From an uncultured Chloracidobacterium sp. (lineage in GTDB: Bacteria; Acidobacteriota; Blastocatellia; Pyrinomonadales; Pyrinomonadaceae): a stretch of 56,536 nucleotides of DNA. A program made the translations under genes and the position numbers. The notes beneath the pieces are model-generated. The model had not been told where the DNA came from and did no database searches. It saw only the letters and a list, made by a program, of their open reading frames with translations. Where the stretch lies: assembly GCA_937941715.1 (NCBI GenBank), contig CALDGX010000196.1, positions 1 to 56,536 on the forward strand. Reading direction: 5' to 3'. The number at the start of each line of letters is the position of its first letter. The stretch's first letter is position 1. Below, one piece after another: positions 34,533 through 43,908 of the stretch.

Positions 34533-35635
34533 TTGTCCCGAAGCGACATGTAAAGTTCGGCGAGCTTGGTCAAATGCGCTTCGATCGTAAAGTTTGCAGC
34601 GGCAAATTGATGCGCCTTGTCGGCAAGGTCCGACCGCATCGCGGGATCGTTGAGCAGGCGCAGGACGCCGTCGGCAAGGGCCGCGGCATCGCCCACCGGG
34701 AAAACCAGGGAATATTTCCCCGACGCTGAAGCCTCGATCAGCGACGGAATATCCGAAACGATCGTCGGAACGCCCGCCAGCATCGCCTCGTTCAACGCGA
34801 TCGGCAACCCCTCCTGAAACGACGAAAAAACAAAGATATCGAGGGCCGACAACAGGTCCGGCACATCAGATCGTCGCCCGAGAAAGTACACGCTCCCGCC
34901 GAGGCCGTTGTCATCGCAAAACCGCCGGCATTCTTCAAATTTCGCCTCGGCTCCCGGTTCGACGCCTCCGATGAACAGGCATTTTACGTCCGGCAATTGC
35001 TCGAGCACCTGCGGCAGGGCCCGGCAGACCGTCAACTGGTCCTTGCGCCGTTCGGGATAGAAGTTGCCGATCATCCCGATCAGCGGCGTTTCCTGTGCGA
35101 TGCCGAGTTCGGCTCGCGGATCGCCGCCCTCCGGGCTTAATCGCGAAGTATCGACGCCGTTGTATATGACCGATGTGTTTGCCCCGAATCGGATCCCGTA
35201 AAGCTCATCGTATTGACGCAGGATCGTTTCGGCCACGACGATATTGTGAGCGACCCTCGGCAGGATGAACTTTGTCGCAAGGCGGTTCTTGGCATCCGGA
35301 ACGATACCGTGATGTGACAGTACGACCGGCACGCTGAGGCCCGCCGATGCCGCCAGCGAATGAAGTGCGTCGACCGCCTGATGGGTGTGAACCACGTCGA
35401 TGCCGTTCGACCTGATGATCCGCCGCAATTCCAGGGCGTGGAGCGGATCAAAAGGCAGTCTCCGTTTGAGGTGAAAGAACGGCCGCCCGCAGGCGGCAAA
35501 CTCCGTCAGCAAAGGGCCGTCGCCGGCGGCGACCATGACCTCCATATCGAATGCGGCCGCGTTGCGGCAAACGTCGAGCACGAGTGTCTCGGCACCGCCG
35601 CGATTAACGCTGTCCAGGACATGGAGAATTTTCAT
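34529..35635 (-). CDS. Glycosyltransferase family 4 (GT-B)
   Basis: The 368-residue enzyme has the GT-B fold typical of GT4. The N-terminal ILHVLDSVNRGGAETLVLDV (donor-loop GG) and VVHTHQAVDALHSLA form the first domain. The C-terminal nucleotide-sugar domain has PLIGMIGNFYPERRKDQLTVCRALPQ and the E-x7-E like DIFVFSSFQEGLPIALNEAMLAGVPTIVSD. It transfers a sugar from a nucleotide donor to a lipid-linked or polysaccharide acceptor. It is the left edge of the polysaccharide cluster and starts back to back with the GT2 gene. Confidence 0.9.
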   Translation of the reverse strand: MKILHVLDSVNRGGAETLVLDVCRNAAAFDMEVMVAAGDGPLLTEFAACGRPFFHLKRRLPFDPLHALELRRIIRSNGIDVVHTHQAVDALHSLAASAGLSVPVVLSHHGIVPDAKNRLATKFILPRVAHNIVVAETILRQYDELYGIRFGANTSVIYNGVDTSRLSPEGGDPRAELGIAQETPLIGMIGNFYPERRKDQLTVCRALPQVLEQLPDVKCLFIGGVEPGAEAKFEECRRFCDDNGLGGSVYFLGRRSDVPDLLSALDIFVFSSFQEGLPIALNEAMLAGVPTIVSDIPSLIEASASGKYSLVFPVGDAAALADGVLRLLNDPAMRSDLADKAHQFAAANFTIEAHLTKLAELYMSLRDN

Positions 35636-35703
35636 CAGAACCGGTGATACCGCCTATGACATTCGCCATCGAATGTGGTTTTATCAATATTGAATTGAAC
35701 CCG

Positions 35704-36660
35704 ATGAACGCCGCCGCAAATGAATCTAATCCGGACGTTTTTGTCGTCGTACCGTCGTATAACCACGCCCCGTTCATCGAGATCTGCCTGCGTTCGATTA
35801 TAGGTCAAACACGTTCGCCCAAAAAGCTGCTCGTCATCGATGACGGCTCGCGTGACGACTCGCCGGCGATCATTGACCGCGTCCTAAAGGATTGTCCGTT
35901 CGATTCTGAGCTGATCGTGCGCGAAAATCGCGGCCTTTGCCGAACACTCAACCAGGCGTTCGAACTCAGTACCGGCAAGTACTTTGCCTACATCGGATCG
36001 GACGATTACTGGCTCGAGGGGTTTATTGAAAATCGTGTCAAACTGCTCGAAGGCCGGCCCGGGGCCGCACTTGGTTACGGGCACGCGTACTTTGTCGATG
36101 AGAACGGCCGCGAGTACGACTCGACCGCTGAGTACATTTCGACGTGGGGCAACTATCCCGACGGCGATCCGCGCCGAATGCTTTTGCGCGGGATCGCTCC
36201 GGTAAGTTCGACGCTCTTTTACCGCCGGTCGGCCCTTGAGGTCGTGTCTTGGAACGAGGATTCGCGGCTTGAGGATTACGAACTCTACCTGAAAATGATG
36301 CAGGTCGGCGAATTTGCGTTTGACCCCGCGATCCTGTCAGCCTGGCGGCAACATGGTTATAATACGAGCGGTGATACGCTGCTGATGCTAAACGAAGTGA
36401 TCGCCGCTCAGGAACGCAATTTCGACATCCTCGGCCTGACGCGGGACGAGCTGACCGAAATACAGACCGAAACAAGGTATCGGTACGCTCGCGAATTGCT
36501 GCAGCACGGCGAGAAACGCTCGGCCCTTAAATTGGCGTCGGCAAATTGGCGCGGAGCTCCGGAAACATTTGACCTTTTCAGATTTGGTTTTAGAATGCTG
36601 ATCCCGATGGCGGCAGTAGAGGCTTACCGCCGGCGCAAAAGGGAGAGATTTTCGGCGTGA
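35704..36660 (+). CDS. Glycosyltransferase family 2 (GT-A)
   Basis: About 318 residues with the GT-A pattern: FVVVPSYNHAPFIEICLRSIIGQTRSPKKLLVIDDGSRDDS, then the metal-binding DxD-type YIGSDDYWLEGFI and the acceptor helix EDYELYLKMMQVGEFAFDPAILSAWRQHG. It adds one sugar in cell-surface polysaccharide synthesis. I start at ATG 35704; earlier in-frame starts at 35656 (ATG) and 35644 (GTG) exist, but the residues they add are not typical. No clear Shine-Dalgarno is seen for any of them. It is divergent from the GT4 gene and probably starts the operon with the ABC exporter. Confidence 0.88.
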   Translation: MNAAANESNPDVFVVVPSYNHAPFIEICLRSIIGQTRSPKKLLVIDDGSRDDSPAIIDRVLKDCPFDSELIVRENRGLCRTLNQAFELSTGKYFAYIGSDDYWLEGFIENRVKLLEGRPGAALGYGHAYFVDENGREYDSTAEYISTWGNYPDGDPRRMLLRGIAPVSSTLFYRRSALEVVSWNEDSRLEDYELYLKMMQVGEFAFDPAILSAWRQHGYNTSGDTLLMLNEVIAAQERNFDILGLTRDELTEIQTETRYRYARELLQHGEKRSALKLASANWRGAPETFDLFRFGFRMLIPMAAVEAYRRRKRERFSA

Positions 36661-36685
36661 CCGCCGGGCAATAGGTGCTATCAGT

Positions 36686-37525
36686 TTGGAGAACGCAATT
36701 TCACAAGATGATCAGTTGACGCGGATCGGCCCGCGACGCCGGTTGGGCGCCCTCGATCTGCGCGAACTCTGGCGGTATCGCGAGCTGCTGTATTTTCTCA
36801 CCTGGCGTGACGTCAAAATACGGTATAAACAAACGGTAATAGGCGTCGCCTGGGCCGTCCTGCAGCCGATAGTGACAACGGCGATATTTACTCTTCTATT
36901 TAGCAGCTTTGCCCGGTTCGATACCGGCAATACGCCGTATCCGGTCTTTGCCCTCAGCGCCCTAGTGATATGGCTGTTCGTCCACAACGCCGTCACGCTC
37001 GCCAGCGGCAGTTTTGTAAGTAATTCCAATTTGGTCACAAAGGTCTATTTTCCGCGGCTGATAGTACCGCTGGCGGCGGTGCTCTCGGGTATCTTCGACC
37101 TGATATTCAGCGTCGTGATCCTCGTCGGGCTGATGCTGTTTTACGGCATCGTCCCGACGACGGGCATTTTGCTGGCACCCGTACTATTGATACTTGCCTT
37201 TGTAATGGCGGCCGCTCTCGGCACGATGCTGTCGGCGTTAAATGTTAAGTTTCGCGACATCAAGTTCGCCCTGCCGTTCGCGTTGCAGGTCTGGATGATC
37301 GCATCGCCGATCTTTTACCCGGCAAGTATGGTCAGCGAACGCTGGCGGCCGGTATTTGCCGTAAACCCGCTGACCGGCCTTATCGACGGCTTTCGCAGTG
37401 CCTTGTTCGGCCTGCCGTTCAATTGGGACATGATCGGTGTCTCGGCGGTTACGATCGCCGCGATGTGTATCGTTTCGTTGCTGGTATTTTCGAAAATGGA
37501 GGACGATTTCGCCGACGTTATCTAG
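36686..37525 (+). CDS. ABC-2 type polysaccharide export permease (Wzm/TagG type)
   Basis: The 279-residue protein has six membrane helices and the ABC-2 signature: LWRYRELLYFLTWRDVKIRYKQTVIGVAWAVLQPI, VTKVYFPRLIVPLAAVL and DIKFALPFALQVWMIASPIFYPASMV. It forms the channel of an ABC exporter for lipid-linked polysaccharide such as O-antigen. It begins with TTG at 36686 with AGGTG about 9 bases upstream, and I see no ATG start before the conserved part. The ATPase gene follows 15 bases after its stop. Confidence 0.93.
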   Translation: MENAISQDDQLTRIGPRRRLGALDLRELWRYRELLYFLTWRDVKIRYKQTVIGVAWAVLQPIVTTAIFTLLFSSFARFDTGNTPYPVFALSALVIWLFVHNAVTLASGSFVSNSNLVTKVYFPRLIVPLAAVLSGIFDLIFSVVILVGLMLFYGIVPTTGILLAPVLLILAFVMAAALGTMLSALNVKFRDIKFALPFALQVWMIASPIFYPASMVSERWRPVFAVNPLTGLIDGFRSALFGLPFNWDMIGVSAVTIAAMCIVSLLVFSKMEDDFADVI

Positions 37526-37540
37526 CCGGATCTTATCTAT

Positions 37541-38779
37541 ATGCAGGCGATCAGGGTAAACAGCCTTTCAAAACGATATGTACTCGGCGGTGCCGCGCAT
37601 AACTCGCTCCGCGACGTCATCGCCGGTATGTTCTCGCGATCCGGGCGGCAGCCGGCCGAGGAGGTGAGGGCCCTCGACGACGTTTCGTTTTCGGTCAATG
37701 AGGGCGAGACGCTCGGTATCATCGGGCGAAACGGCGCGGGCAAATCCACCCTGCTGAAGATACTGTCGCGGATCACCAAACCGACCGGCGGCAGTGTTGA
37801 GATCCGCGGCCGTGTCGGGTCGCTGCTCGAGGTCGGCACCGGTTTTCACAACGAACTGTCGGGCCGCGAGAATATATATCTCAACGGTGCGATCCTCGGG
37901 ATGAAGCGTTCTGAGATCGAGGCCAGGTTTGACGAGATCGTCGCATTTTCAGAGATCGAGCGATTTCTCGACACGCCCGTCAAACACTACTCGAGCGGAA
38001 TGTATATGCGGCTCGCATTTTCGATAGCCGCACACCTCGAACCCGAGGTGCTGATCGTTGATGAGGTCCTGGCGGTCGGCGACGTCGCCTTTCAGAAAAA
38101 ATGCCTCGGTAAGATGCGCGATGTCGGGCAAAAGGGGCGGACCGTGATCTTTGTGTCGCACGATATGAACGCGATAACGCGTTTGTGCGACCGGGTCATC
38201 TGGATAAAGGACGGAAAACTGCGGCTCGACGGTGCCGCGAAAGATGTTGTCGGCGAATATCTGCACGATCAGGAGAGTGTCGGTGCCGAAAAACACTGGC
38301 CCGCCGCGTCCGCACCGTCAAGCGAATTTGTCAGGCTGACAAGCGTACGCGTTTGTGACGAGGCCGGTGCGACCGCATCGTCAGCGGACATACGGCGGCC
38401 GATCGGCGTTCAGATCAGTTACGAAGTGCTCAAGGACGGAAAAGTGATGGTGCCGAACCTGCACTTTTTTAACGAGACAGGCACGTGTATCTTCGTAACG
38501 CACGACTGGGAGGGCGGCTGGCGTGACAAACCGCGACCGGTCGGAAAGTACGTAAGTACGGCCTGGATCCCCGGCAATTTTCTGGCTGAGGGCTCGGTCT
38601 ATGTCGGTGCCGCCGTAACGACCTATTCGCCGCTGGAGGTGCATTTTGTCGAGTGGGACGCGGTGACGTTCAACGTAATAGACAGTATCGACGGCGACTC
38701 GGCCCGCGGCGACTATGTCGGCGAACTGCCCGGTATAGTGCGGCCCGTGCTCGAATGGAGGACGGAAACGCCAGCCTGA
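37541..38779 (+). CDS. ABC polysaccharide export ATPase with Wzt-type C-terminal domain
   Basis: The 412-residue protein has an ATPase domain (residues 1-235) and a C-terminal beta domain (about 255-412). The ATPase shows Walker A GRNGAGKST (62-70), signature YSSGMYMRLAFSIAAHL and Walker B VLIVDEVLAVGD. The second domain is the carbohydrate-binding Wzt-C module, which in E. coli O8/O9a recognises the terminated end of the O-polysaccharide before export. It pairs with the Wzm-type permease just upstream. The operon ends 4 bases from the convergent methyltransferase gene. Confidence 0.94.
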   Translation: MQAIRVNSLSKRYVLGGAAHNSLRDVIAGMFSRSGRQPAEEVRALDDVSFSVNEGETLGIIGRNGAGKSTLLKILSRITKPTGGSVEIRGRVGSLLEVGTGFHNELSGRENIYLNGAILGMKRSEIEARFDEIVAFSEIERFLDTPVKHYSSGMYMRLAFSIAAHLEPEVLIVDEVLAVGDVAFQKKCLGKMRDVGQKGRTVIFVSHDMNAITRLCDRVIWIKDGKLRLDGAAKDVVGEYLHDQESVGAEKHWPAASAPSSEFVRLTSVRVCDEAGATASSADIRRPIGVQISYEVLKDGKVMVPNLHFFNETGTCIFVTHDWEGGWRDKPRPVGKYVSTAWIPGNFLAEGSVYVGAAVTTYSPLEVHFVEWDAVTFNVIDSIDGDSARGDYVGELPGIVRPVLEWRTETPA

Positions 38780-38783
38780 CGGA

Positions 38784-39758
38784 CTATTTCTTTTTGAGGT
38801 AAAAGCACGCCTGATCGCCGCGGCACTCTCGATTGAGCCGGGCGGTCAACTCTTCCCATTCATCGAGCTGCTCACGGGTAAAGATGCTCGCCGCGACGTC
38901 GCCGCGGTACGCCCTCGGGTCGTGCATCGGGATATCGGCCGCGTATTGCTCACTGACGATAAACTGGGCCGGCGTCGAATCGTAAACGGTCTTTACGACC
39001 TCAAATCCGGCACGGGCCGCAATTTCATTAAATGCCTTGGCGGTAAACAAGAACAGATGCCGCGGCGGATCGAGCTGAAACCAATTGACGCCATAGGTTT
39101 CCCAGGCATAGCTTGCGACCGGTATCCTGATCAGGCACGTGCCGCCGTCAGCCAAAAGCCCCTTTATTTTCTGGAGGGCGTCAAAAGGGTCGGGCAAATG
39201 CTCGAACGAATGGTGGAGCATTATCAGATCGTAGGACGACGTGATGTCGTCGAGTCCCGCCTTGAGGACGCGAACATTGCCGGGATAGATCAGATCACGT
39301 TCGATAAATGCGTCGGCTCCGGTCAGGTTCGAAAAGCCAAACGAACGCAACTTACGCAGCAGCCCGCCGCCGCCGCATCCGACATCCAGGATCCGCGAAC
39401 GCTGTGACAGCCCGAGCAGCGGTTCGCGCAGCGATTCGGGAAATTGGCCGGCGATCTCGGGCCTCCGCTCTGCAAACAGTCTGCCAAGCGTGCCGCGGCC
39501 GGTGGCCAGATACCTGCCGATCTGCCTGGCGGCAAATCTCCGTTTCAAGCTCGACTCGAGCTCATTTTCACCGTCGCCGAAGGAATAGTACCCTTCGGGG
39601 TAATGCTCGGCCAGATCCGGCACGTCGACGAGCTGTACCGTCCCGCAATTGCCGCACTCGAGATAGTGAAACGGCTCACGAGTGCCGAACATCATCTCGC
39701 GGGCTATGTGCTCACGGTTATCCTGCTTGTTACCGCAGATCTGGCAATAATCTTGCAT
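38784..39758 (-). CDS. SAM-dependent methyltransferase with N-terminal zinc ribbon
   Basis: The 324-residue protein starts with a zinc-ribbon-like motif C5-x2-C8 and C35-x2-C38 (CQIC ... CGNC). A class I Rossmann methyltransferase domain follows, with the SAM loop ILDVGCGGGGL (123-133) and the post-motif DLIMLHHSFEHLPDPF. This is the domain order of the group often found in surface-polysaccharide loci, where they methylate sugars. Because the adjacent ABC ATPase carries a Wzt-C domain, it may supply the terminal methyl mark that domain reads; this is inference. It converges with the ABC operon. Confidence 0.85.
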   Translation of the reverse strand: MQDYCQICGNKQDNREHIAREMMFGTREPFHYLECGNCGTVQLVDVPDLAEHYPEGYYSFGDGENELESSLKRRFAARQIGRYLATGRGTLGRLFAERRPEIAGQFPESLREPLLGLSQRSRILDVGCGGGGLLRKLRSFGFSNLTGADAFIERDLIYPGNVRVLKAGLDDITSSYDLIMLHHSFEHLPDPFDALQKIKGLLADGGTCLIRIPVASYAWETYGVNWFQLDPPRHLFLFTAKAFNEIAARAGFEVVKTVYDSTPAQFIVSEQYAADIPMHDPRAYRGDVAASIFTREQLDEWEELTARLNRECRGDQACFYLKKK

Positions 39759-39794
39759 ATCAGCTTAATAAGTAAATCAAAAAAGTGTTAACTT

Positions 39795-41486
39795 GTGAAA
39801 CAGATGAGCTTAGTCCATAAGATCGGCACCGCGATCGATGTCACCCGAAAGGGCGGGGTCCCCGGACTGTATTCAAAGATACAAGAGGTTTCGATCCGCA
39901 TTGCGAAACGGCGTCGGGAACGCAAATGGATCGCGGCCCATGGCCATTTGGATCCGGCGGCAAGGGCGTCGATCGAGAGTACGATAGCCTCGCTGCCACG
40001 GTTGCCGCTGATCTCGGTCATAATGCCCGTATATAATGTCGATGAGATCTGGCTGAGAAAATGTGTCGATTCCGTACGCTCGCAGGTCTATCAAAACTGG
40101 GAACTCTGTATCGCTGACGATCGTTCTCCCAAACCGCATATTCGAACCGTGCTGGAAGAATATTCCAGACTAGACGAGCGGATCAAGGTGGTCTTTCGTG
40201 AGAAGAACGGGCACATTTCGGCGGCGTCCAATTCGGCGCTTGAGATCGCCTCGGGTGAATTTTGCGTGCTGCTCGATCACGACGACGAACTGACACCCGA
40301 CGCACTATTTTGGGTTGCCCACGAGATCTGCAATTATCCGGACGTCGCGATGATCTACAGCGATGAGGATATGATCGACGACAAAGGGCGGCGGTTCGAT
40401 CTCAAATTCAAGCCCGATTTTAGCTACGATCTTCTGCTGTCGCTCAATCTTGTGACCCATTTGTCGTCCTATCGCACCGATGTGCTAAGAAAGATCGGCG
40501 GATTCCGAGTCGGTTTTGAGGGAAGCCAGGACTTCGATCTTGCCCTGCGTGTGTTCGACGAGATCGGTGCCGGACGAATCAGGCATATTCCGCGCATTTT
40601 ATATCACTGGCGTGCGATTCCCGGTTCGGTTGCCCTCAGCGGCGACGAGAAACCCTATGCTCACGACCGGGCGCGTTTGGCGATCGGTGAACATCTGAAA
40701 CGATGCGGCGTTGCGGCCGAGGTCGAAGCCACACACCTCAACCTTCACCGTGTCCGTTACCGGTTGCCCGACGAAATGCCGAAGGTTTCATTGATCATTT
40801 ACGGAGACAGATCGGCATTTTTTGATGAACGGCCGGGTACTACGGGTGACATCATTGTCGAGTCCGTACGGGTCTCGCAAACCGGTGAATTAGCGACGAG
40901 CTTGAATGAAGCGGTCGAACGCTCGTCAGGTGAGATATTGATATTCATTGACGCCGCGCTCGAACCGCCGGACGATTGGATTTCGGAACTAGTCCGTTTT
41001 GCTCTCCAACCAGGCGTCGGTGCCGTCGGGGCCAAGGTGATCGACAGCAATGAACGCGTGATCGACGGCGGCCTCGTATTTGGCGGCAAACGGCTCTGCA
41101 ATGTGGCTCATTTTCGTTACCCTCAAAGCGAACCGGGAAATATGGGCCGAAATATGGTCATCGGAAACTATTCGGCCGTCTCGTTGAGCTGTATGGCAAT
41201 GAGGCGGACTGAATTTGATGCGGCGGAGGGGTTTGATCGCGAGGTGGGCGGCAAATTTGCGGCTGCGGACCTTTGCCTTCGGTTAGGTGCGGCGGGCAAG
41301 AGGATCGTCCACGACCCATATGCCGTGATGCACCTGCCGGCAGGAAAGACACTCTCACGAATCCCTGCACCGACCGGGGCTGAGATCGAACGCTTTGCCG
41401 ACAGATGGAGTTCGGTCATCACCCACGACCCCTTCTACAACCCCAATCTGCAAGCGACAAATGGCGACTTCCTGATCGATATCTAG
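39795..41486 (+). CDS. Large GT2 glycosyltransferase with two GT-A-like parts
   Basis: The 563-residue protein has an N-terminal helical region. A GT-A domain follows (about 75-270) with LISVIMPVYNVDEIWLRKCVDSVRSQVYQNWELCIADD, the DxD-like LLDHDDELTPDALFW and EGSQDFDLALRVFDEIG. A second, degenerate GT-A-like part (about 320-530) includes the EILIFIDAALEPPDDWISELV segment. The architecture resembles O-antigen/rhamnan-type tandem transferases. It starts with GTG at 39795 (ATG 39804 is possible). Its 3' end overlaps the rhomboid gene by 4 bases on the other strand. It is the right edge of the polysaccharide cluster. Confidence 0.88.
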   Translation: MKQMSLVHKIGTAIDVTRKGGVPGLYSKIQEVSIRIAKRRRERKWIAAHGHLDPAARASIESTIASLPRLPLISVIMPVYNVDEIWLRKCVDSVRSQVYQNWELCIADDRSPKPHIRTVLEEYSRLDERIKVVFREKNGHISAASNSALEIASGEFCVLLDHDDELTPDALFWVAHEICNYPDVAMIYSDEDMIDDKGRRFDLKFKPDFSYDLLLSLNLVTHLSSYRTDVLRKIGGFRVGFEGSQDFDLALRVFDEIGAGRIRHIPRILYHWRAIPGSVALSGDEKPYAHDRARLAIGEHLKRCGVAAEVEATHLNLHRVRYRLPDEMPKVSLIIYGDRSAFFDERPGTTGDIIVESVRVSQTGELATSLNEAVERSSGEILIFIDAALEPPDDWISELVRFALQPGVGAVGAKVIDSNERVIDGGLVFGGKRLCNVAHFRYPQSEPGNMGRNMVIGNYSAVSLSCMAMRRTEFDAAEGFDREVGGKFAAADLCLRLGAAGKRIVHDPYAVMHLPAGKTLSRIPAPTGAEIERFADRWSSVITHDPFYNPNLQATNGDFLIDI

Positions 41487-42190
41487 CGTTCGCGGCCGAT
41501 CGCGAATATCTTGATCAGTGCGAGGCCGGCAAAGAAACCGCCGATGTGGGCGGCATAGGCGACGCCGCCGGTTCCGGCCGGCGTAAGATAGCCGATCACG
41601 AGTTGGTAAACGATCCATATCCCGAGAGCGACAAAAGCCGGAACGGTCGTGAAAAAATTAAAGATGATCGCTTTGACCGGCTTGTTTGGGAACAACAACA
41701 GGTAGCCGCCCAAAACTCCCGAGATCGCGCCTGAGGCTCCGAGCATCGGGATGATCGAATCCGGCCCCATCAGGATCTGTGCCGCCGCAGCCGCAAAACC
41801 GCAAATAAGATAGAAGACAATGTAACGGATGTGCCCCAGGAGGTCTTCGAGATTGTCGCCGAAAATGAACAGAAACATCATATTGCCGAAGATGTGCATT
41901 ATATCGCCGTGCATGAACATCGAGCTTATGAAGTTAAAATAGACCGGCAGCGGCGAGGGATAGTGGTGGATCTCGGCCGTTCGCCCAAGCGAATCGCGAA
42001 GGATCTGAATTCCGTTGAGATCGACGCCGGACGTGACCTCTTTCGGCACCAATGAGAATGCGTATGAGAACGCGTCATTGCTGCCGAGCTGTTGAAGCAG
42101 GACAAAGACGAGGATGTTGACCGCAATAATGCCGTAATTTACCACCGGCACGATGCGTCGGTCCGAGTTGTCGTCGCCGATCGGGAACAT
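41483..42190 (-). CDS. Rhomboid-family intramembrane serine protease
   Basis: The 235-residue protein has six membrane segments and the rhomboid catalytic pair: GASGAISG with Ser153 and AAHIGGFFAG with His215. The HGDIMHIFGNMMFLFIFGDNLED segment (94-116) is the usual oxyanion and structural motif. It cleaves other membrane proteins within the bilayer. The loop near residues 50-80 is longer than usual. It begins 6 bases after the DAACS stop on the same strand, so the two are probably one transcript. Confidence 0.93.
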   Translation of the reverse strand: MFPIGDDNSDRRIVPVVNYGIIAVNILVFVLLQQLGSNDAFSYAFSLVPKEVTSGVDLNGIQILRDSLGRTAEIHHYPSPLPVYFNFISSMFMHGDIMHIFGNMMFLFIFGDNLEDLLGHIRYIVFYLICGFAAAAAQILMGPDSIIPMLGASGAISGVLGGYLLLFPNKPVKAIIFNFFTTVPAFVALGIWIVYQLVIGYLTPAGTGGVAYAAHIGGFFAGLALIKIFAIGRER

Positions 42191-42196
42191 AATTTA

Positions 42197-43714
42197 CTAG
42201 GTCGAAACTATCGGCTCGAGGCCCGTAACTTCTTCAAGCTCGGCCTCTTCCTTACGCCATTCGTCGTTGCGAAACGCATTTTCCCACTTTGCGATAACGA
42301 CGGTCGCCAGGCAGTTGCCGACCACGTTGATGGCGGTGCGTGCCATGTCCATTAGCTCGTCGACGCCGAGTATAAGGATGACGCCCTCAACCGGAAGAGC
42401 AAATGACGCGAGGGTTCCGAGCAGGATGACAAGCGATGCACGCGGGACCCCGGCGACACCCTTTGACGTCAGCATCAGCGTAGCGAGCATAATGATCTGC
42501 TGCGTCCACGAAAGCTCGACGCCCGCCGCCTGTGCCACAAATATCGATGCCAACGCAAGATACAGCGTCGTACCGTCGAGGTTAAAGCTGTATCCGGTCG
42601 GCAGTACAAAGCCGACGATGCGTCGCGGTACACCGAGACGGGCGAGATTTTCCATCGCCTTGGGCAATGCCGATTCGCTCGAGGTCGTCGCAAAGGCGAT
42701 CGACGCCGGCGTCTTTACCGCGTTGAAAAAATCCCTGAGCGGCACTTTGAAAATGAGCGCGATCGGGAGCAGGACGACGGCTGAGAAAACGACCAGTGCT
42801 CCGTAGAGTGTCAGCACGAGCGCACCGAGATTTTTGAGCACCCCGAGGCCCTGCTCGTTGTGGGCGATCGTATACGCCATCGCCGCACCGACGCCGACCG
42901 GTGCGAATTTCATCACGTACTCGGTAAAGCGGAACATAATGTCGGCGAGTGATTGGCACCAGTCGACGACCGGCTTTGCCTTTGGCCCGATCCCGGTCAC
43001 GGCAAGCGCGAAAATTACCGAAAATATGACTATCTGAAGCACGTCGCCCTCAGCCATCGCCTTGATAATAGATGTCGGAGAAAGGTGGGCGATGATGTCG
43101 CCGAAACTCTGCGGTTTTGCCGGCGGCTCCGGTGCGGTCAGGCCCTTTGCCGCGGCACTCGCCGCATCCGCCGCTTTCTGTGCGGCTATTGCCGATTGGA
43201 CATCGGCCTCTGCCAACGCATTCGGGTTGGTCGGTGCCTGCAAACGCAGTTCTTCGGCCTTCTTCGCGGCGTCAGTCGATTCCTTTGAGTATGTTTGGGC
43301 TTTTTGTGCGAGAACCGCTTTGTCCTCGCCCTTGGCGATGCCGGCGAGCGAGACGCCGTCGCCCGGACGCGTGATATTTACCGCTGCCAGGCCGATGACC
43401 AGTGCCAAAGTCGTGACGACCTCGAAATACAGCAGGGCCTTGACCCCGATCCGCCCGACCTGTTTGATGTCGCCGGTCCCCGAAATGCCAACCACCAGCG
43501 TCGCAAATATCAACGGGGCGATGATCGATTTGATCAGGTTGAGAAACAGCGTCGACAGCGATCGGATAAACGACAATAGTGTCTGTGTTTCCAAACCGAA
43601 AACATGGTGATCGCCCGATTTGAGGTCTATCTCGCGAATAAGCCAGCCGAGAAAAATACCTAGCACAAGGCCGATCATGATCTTCCAGGTCAAAGAGATC
43701 TTTGGCAGTTTCAT
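42197..43714 (-). CDS. Dicarboxylate/amino acid:cation symporter with Ala-rich insertion (DAACS)
   Basis: About 505 residues of the DAACS family (GltP/DctA), which import dicarboxylates or acidic amino acids with sodium or protons. The conserved reentrant hairpin ATTSSESALPKAMENL and the helix-7 motif GFVLPTGYSFNLDGTTLYLALASIF are present. An unusual hydrophilic, Ala/Lys/Glu-rich segment of about 90 residues (roughly 130-215, with repeats like AAQKAADAASAAAKG) lies in the loop between early helices; it may form a coiled coil outside. I start at ATG 43714; the frame opens earlier at a TTG. A paralogue lies just upstream. Confidence 0.9.
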   Translation of the reverse strand: MKLPKISLTWKIMIGLVLGIFLGWLIREIDLKSGDHHVFGLETQTLLSFIRSLSTLFLNLIKSIIAPLIFATLVVGISGTGDIKQVGRIGVKALLYFEVVTTLALVIGLAAVNITRPGDGVSLAGIAKGEDKAVLAQKAQTYSKESTDAAKKAEELRLQAPTNPNALAEADVQSAIAAQKAADAASAAAKGLTAPEPPAKPQSFGDIIAHLSPTSIIKAMAEGDVLQIVIFSVIFALAVTGIGPKAKPVVDWCQSLADIMFRFTEYVMKFAPVGVGAAMAYTIAHNEQGLGVLKNLGALVLTLYGALVVFSAVVLLPIALIFKVPLRDFFNAVKTPASIAFATTSSESALPKAMENLARLGVPRRIVGFVLPTGYSFNLDGTTLYLALASIFVAQAAGVELSWTQQIIMLATLMLTSKGVAGVPRASLVILLGTLASFALPVEGVILILGVDELMDMARTAINVVGNCLATVVIAKWENAFRNDEWRKEEAELEEVTGLEPIVST

Positions 43715-43851
43715 ATTTGTAATTTGTCTATCCAATTATTAACGGAGAAGACCGAGCCTAATTGGATGAGAAGTAAAGGATGCGGCTGAGTGTAACAGAA
43801 ATTTGCTCTATTTGAAATTGCGCCGCGGCACCCGCCGGATCCAATGAGAAA

Positions 43852-43877
43852 TGCCCGCCGATAATTGTCGGCGGGCA
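43852..43877 (-). terminator. Terminator between the two symporter genes
   Basis: The 10-base arms TGCCCGCCGA (43852-43861) and TCGGCGGGCA (43868-43877) are perfectly complementary. On the minus strand TTTCTCATT follows. It ends the upstream symporter gene (43909-45318), so the two paralogues are separate units. Confidence 0.75.
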
Positions 43878-43908
43878 GTCCCCGGTGAACCAAATTGCCG
43901 GCCGCGGA

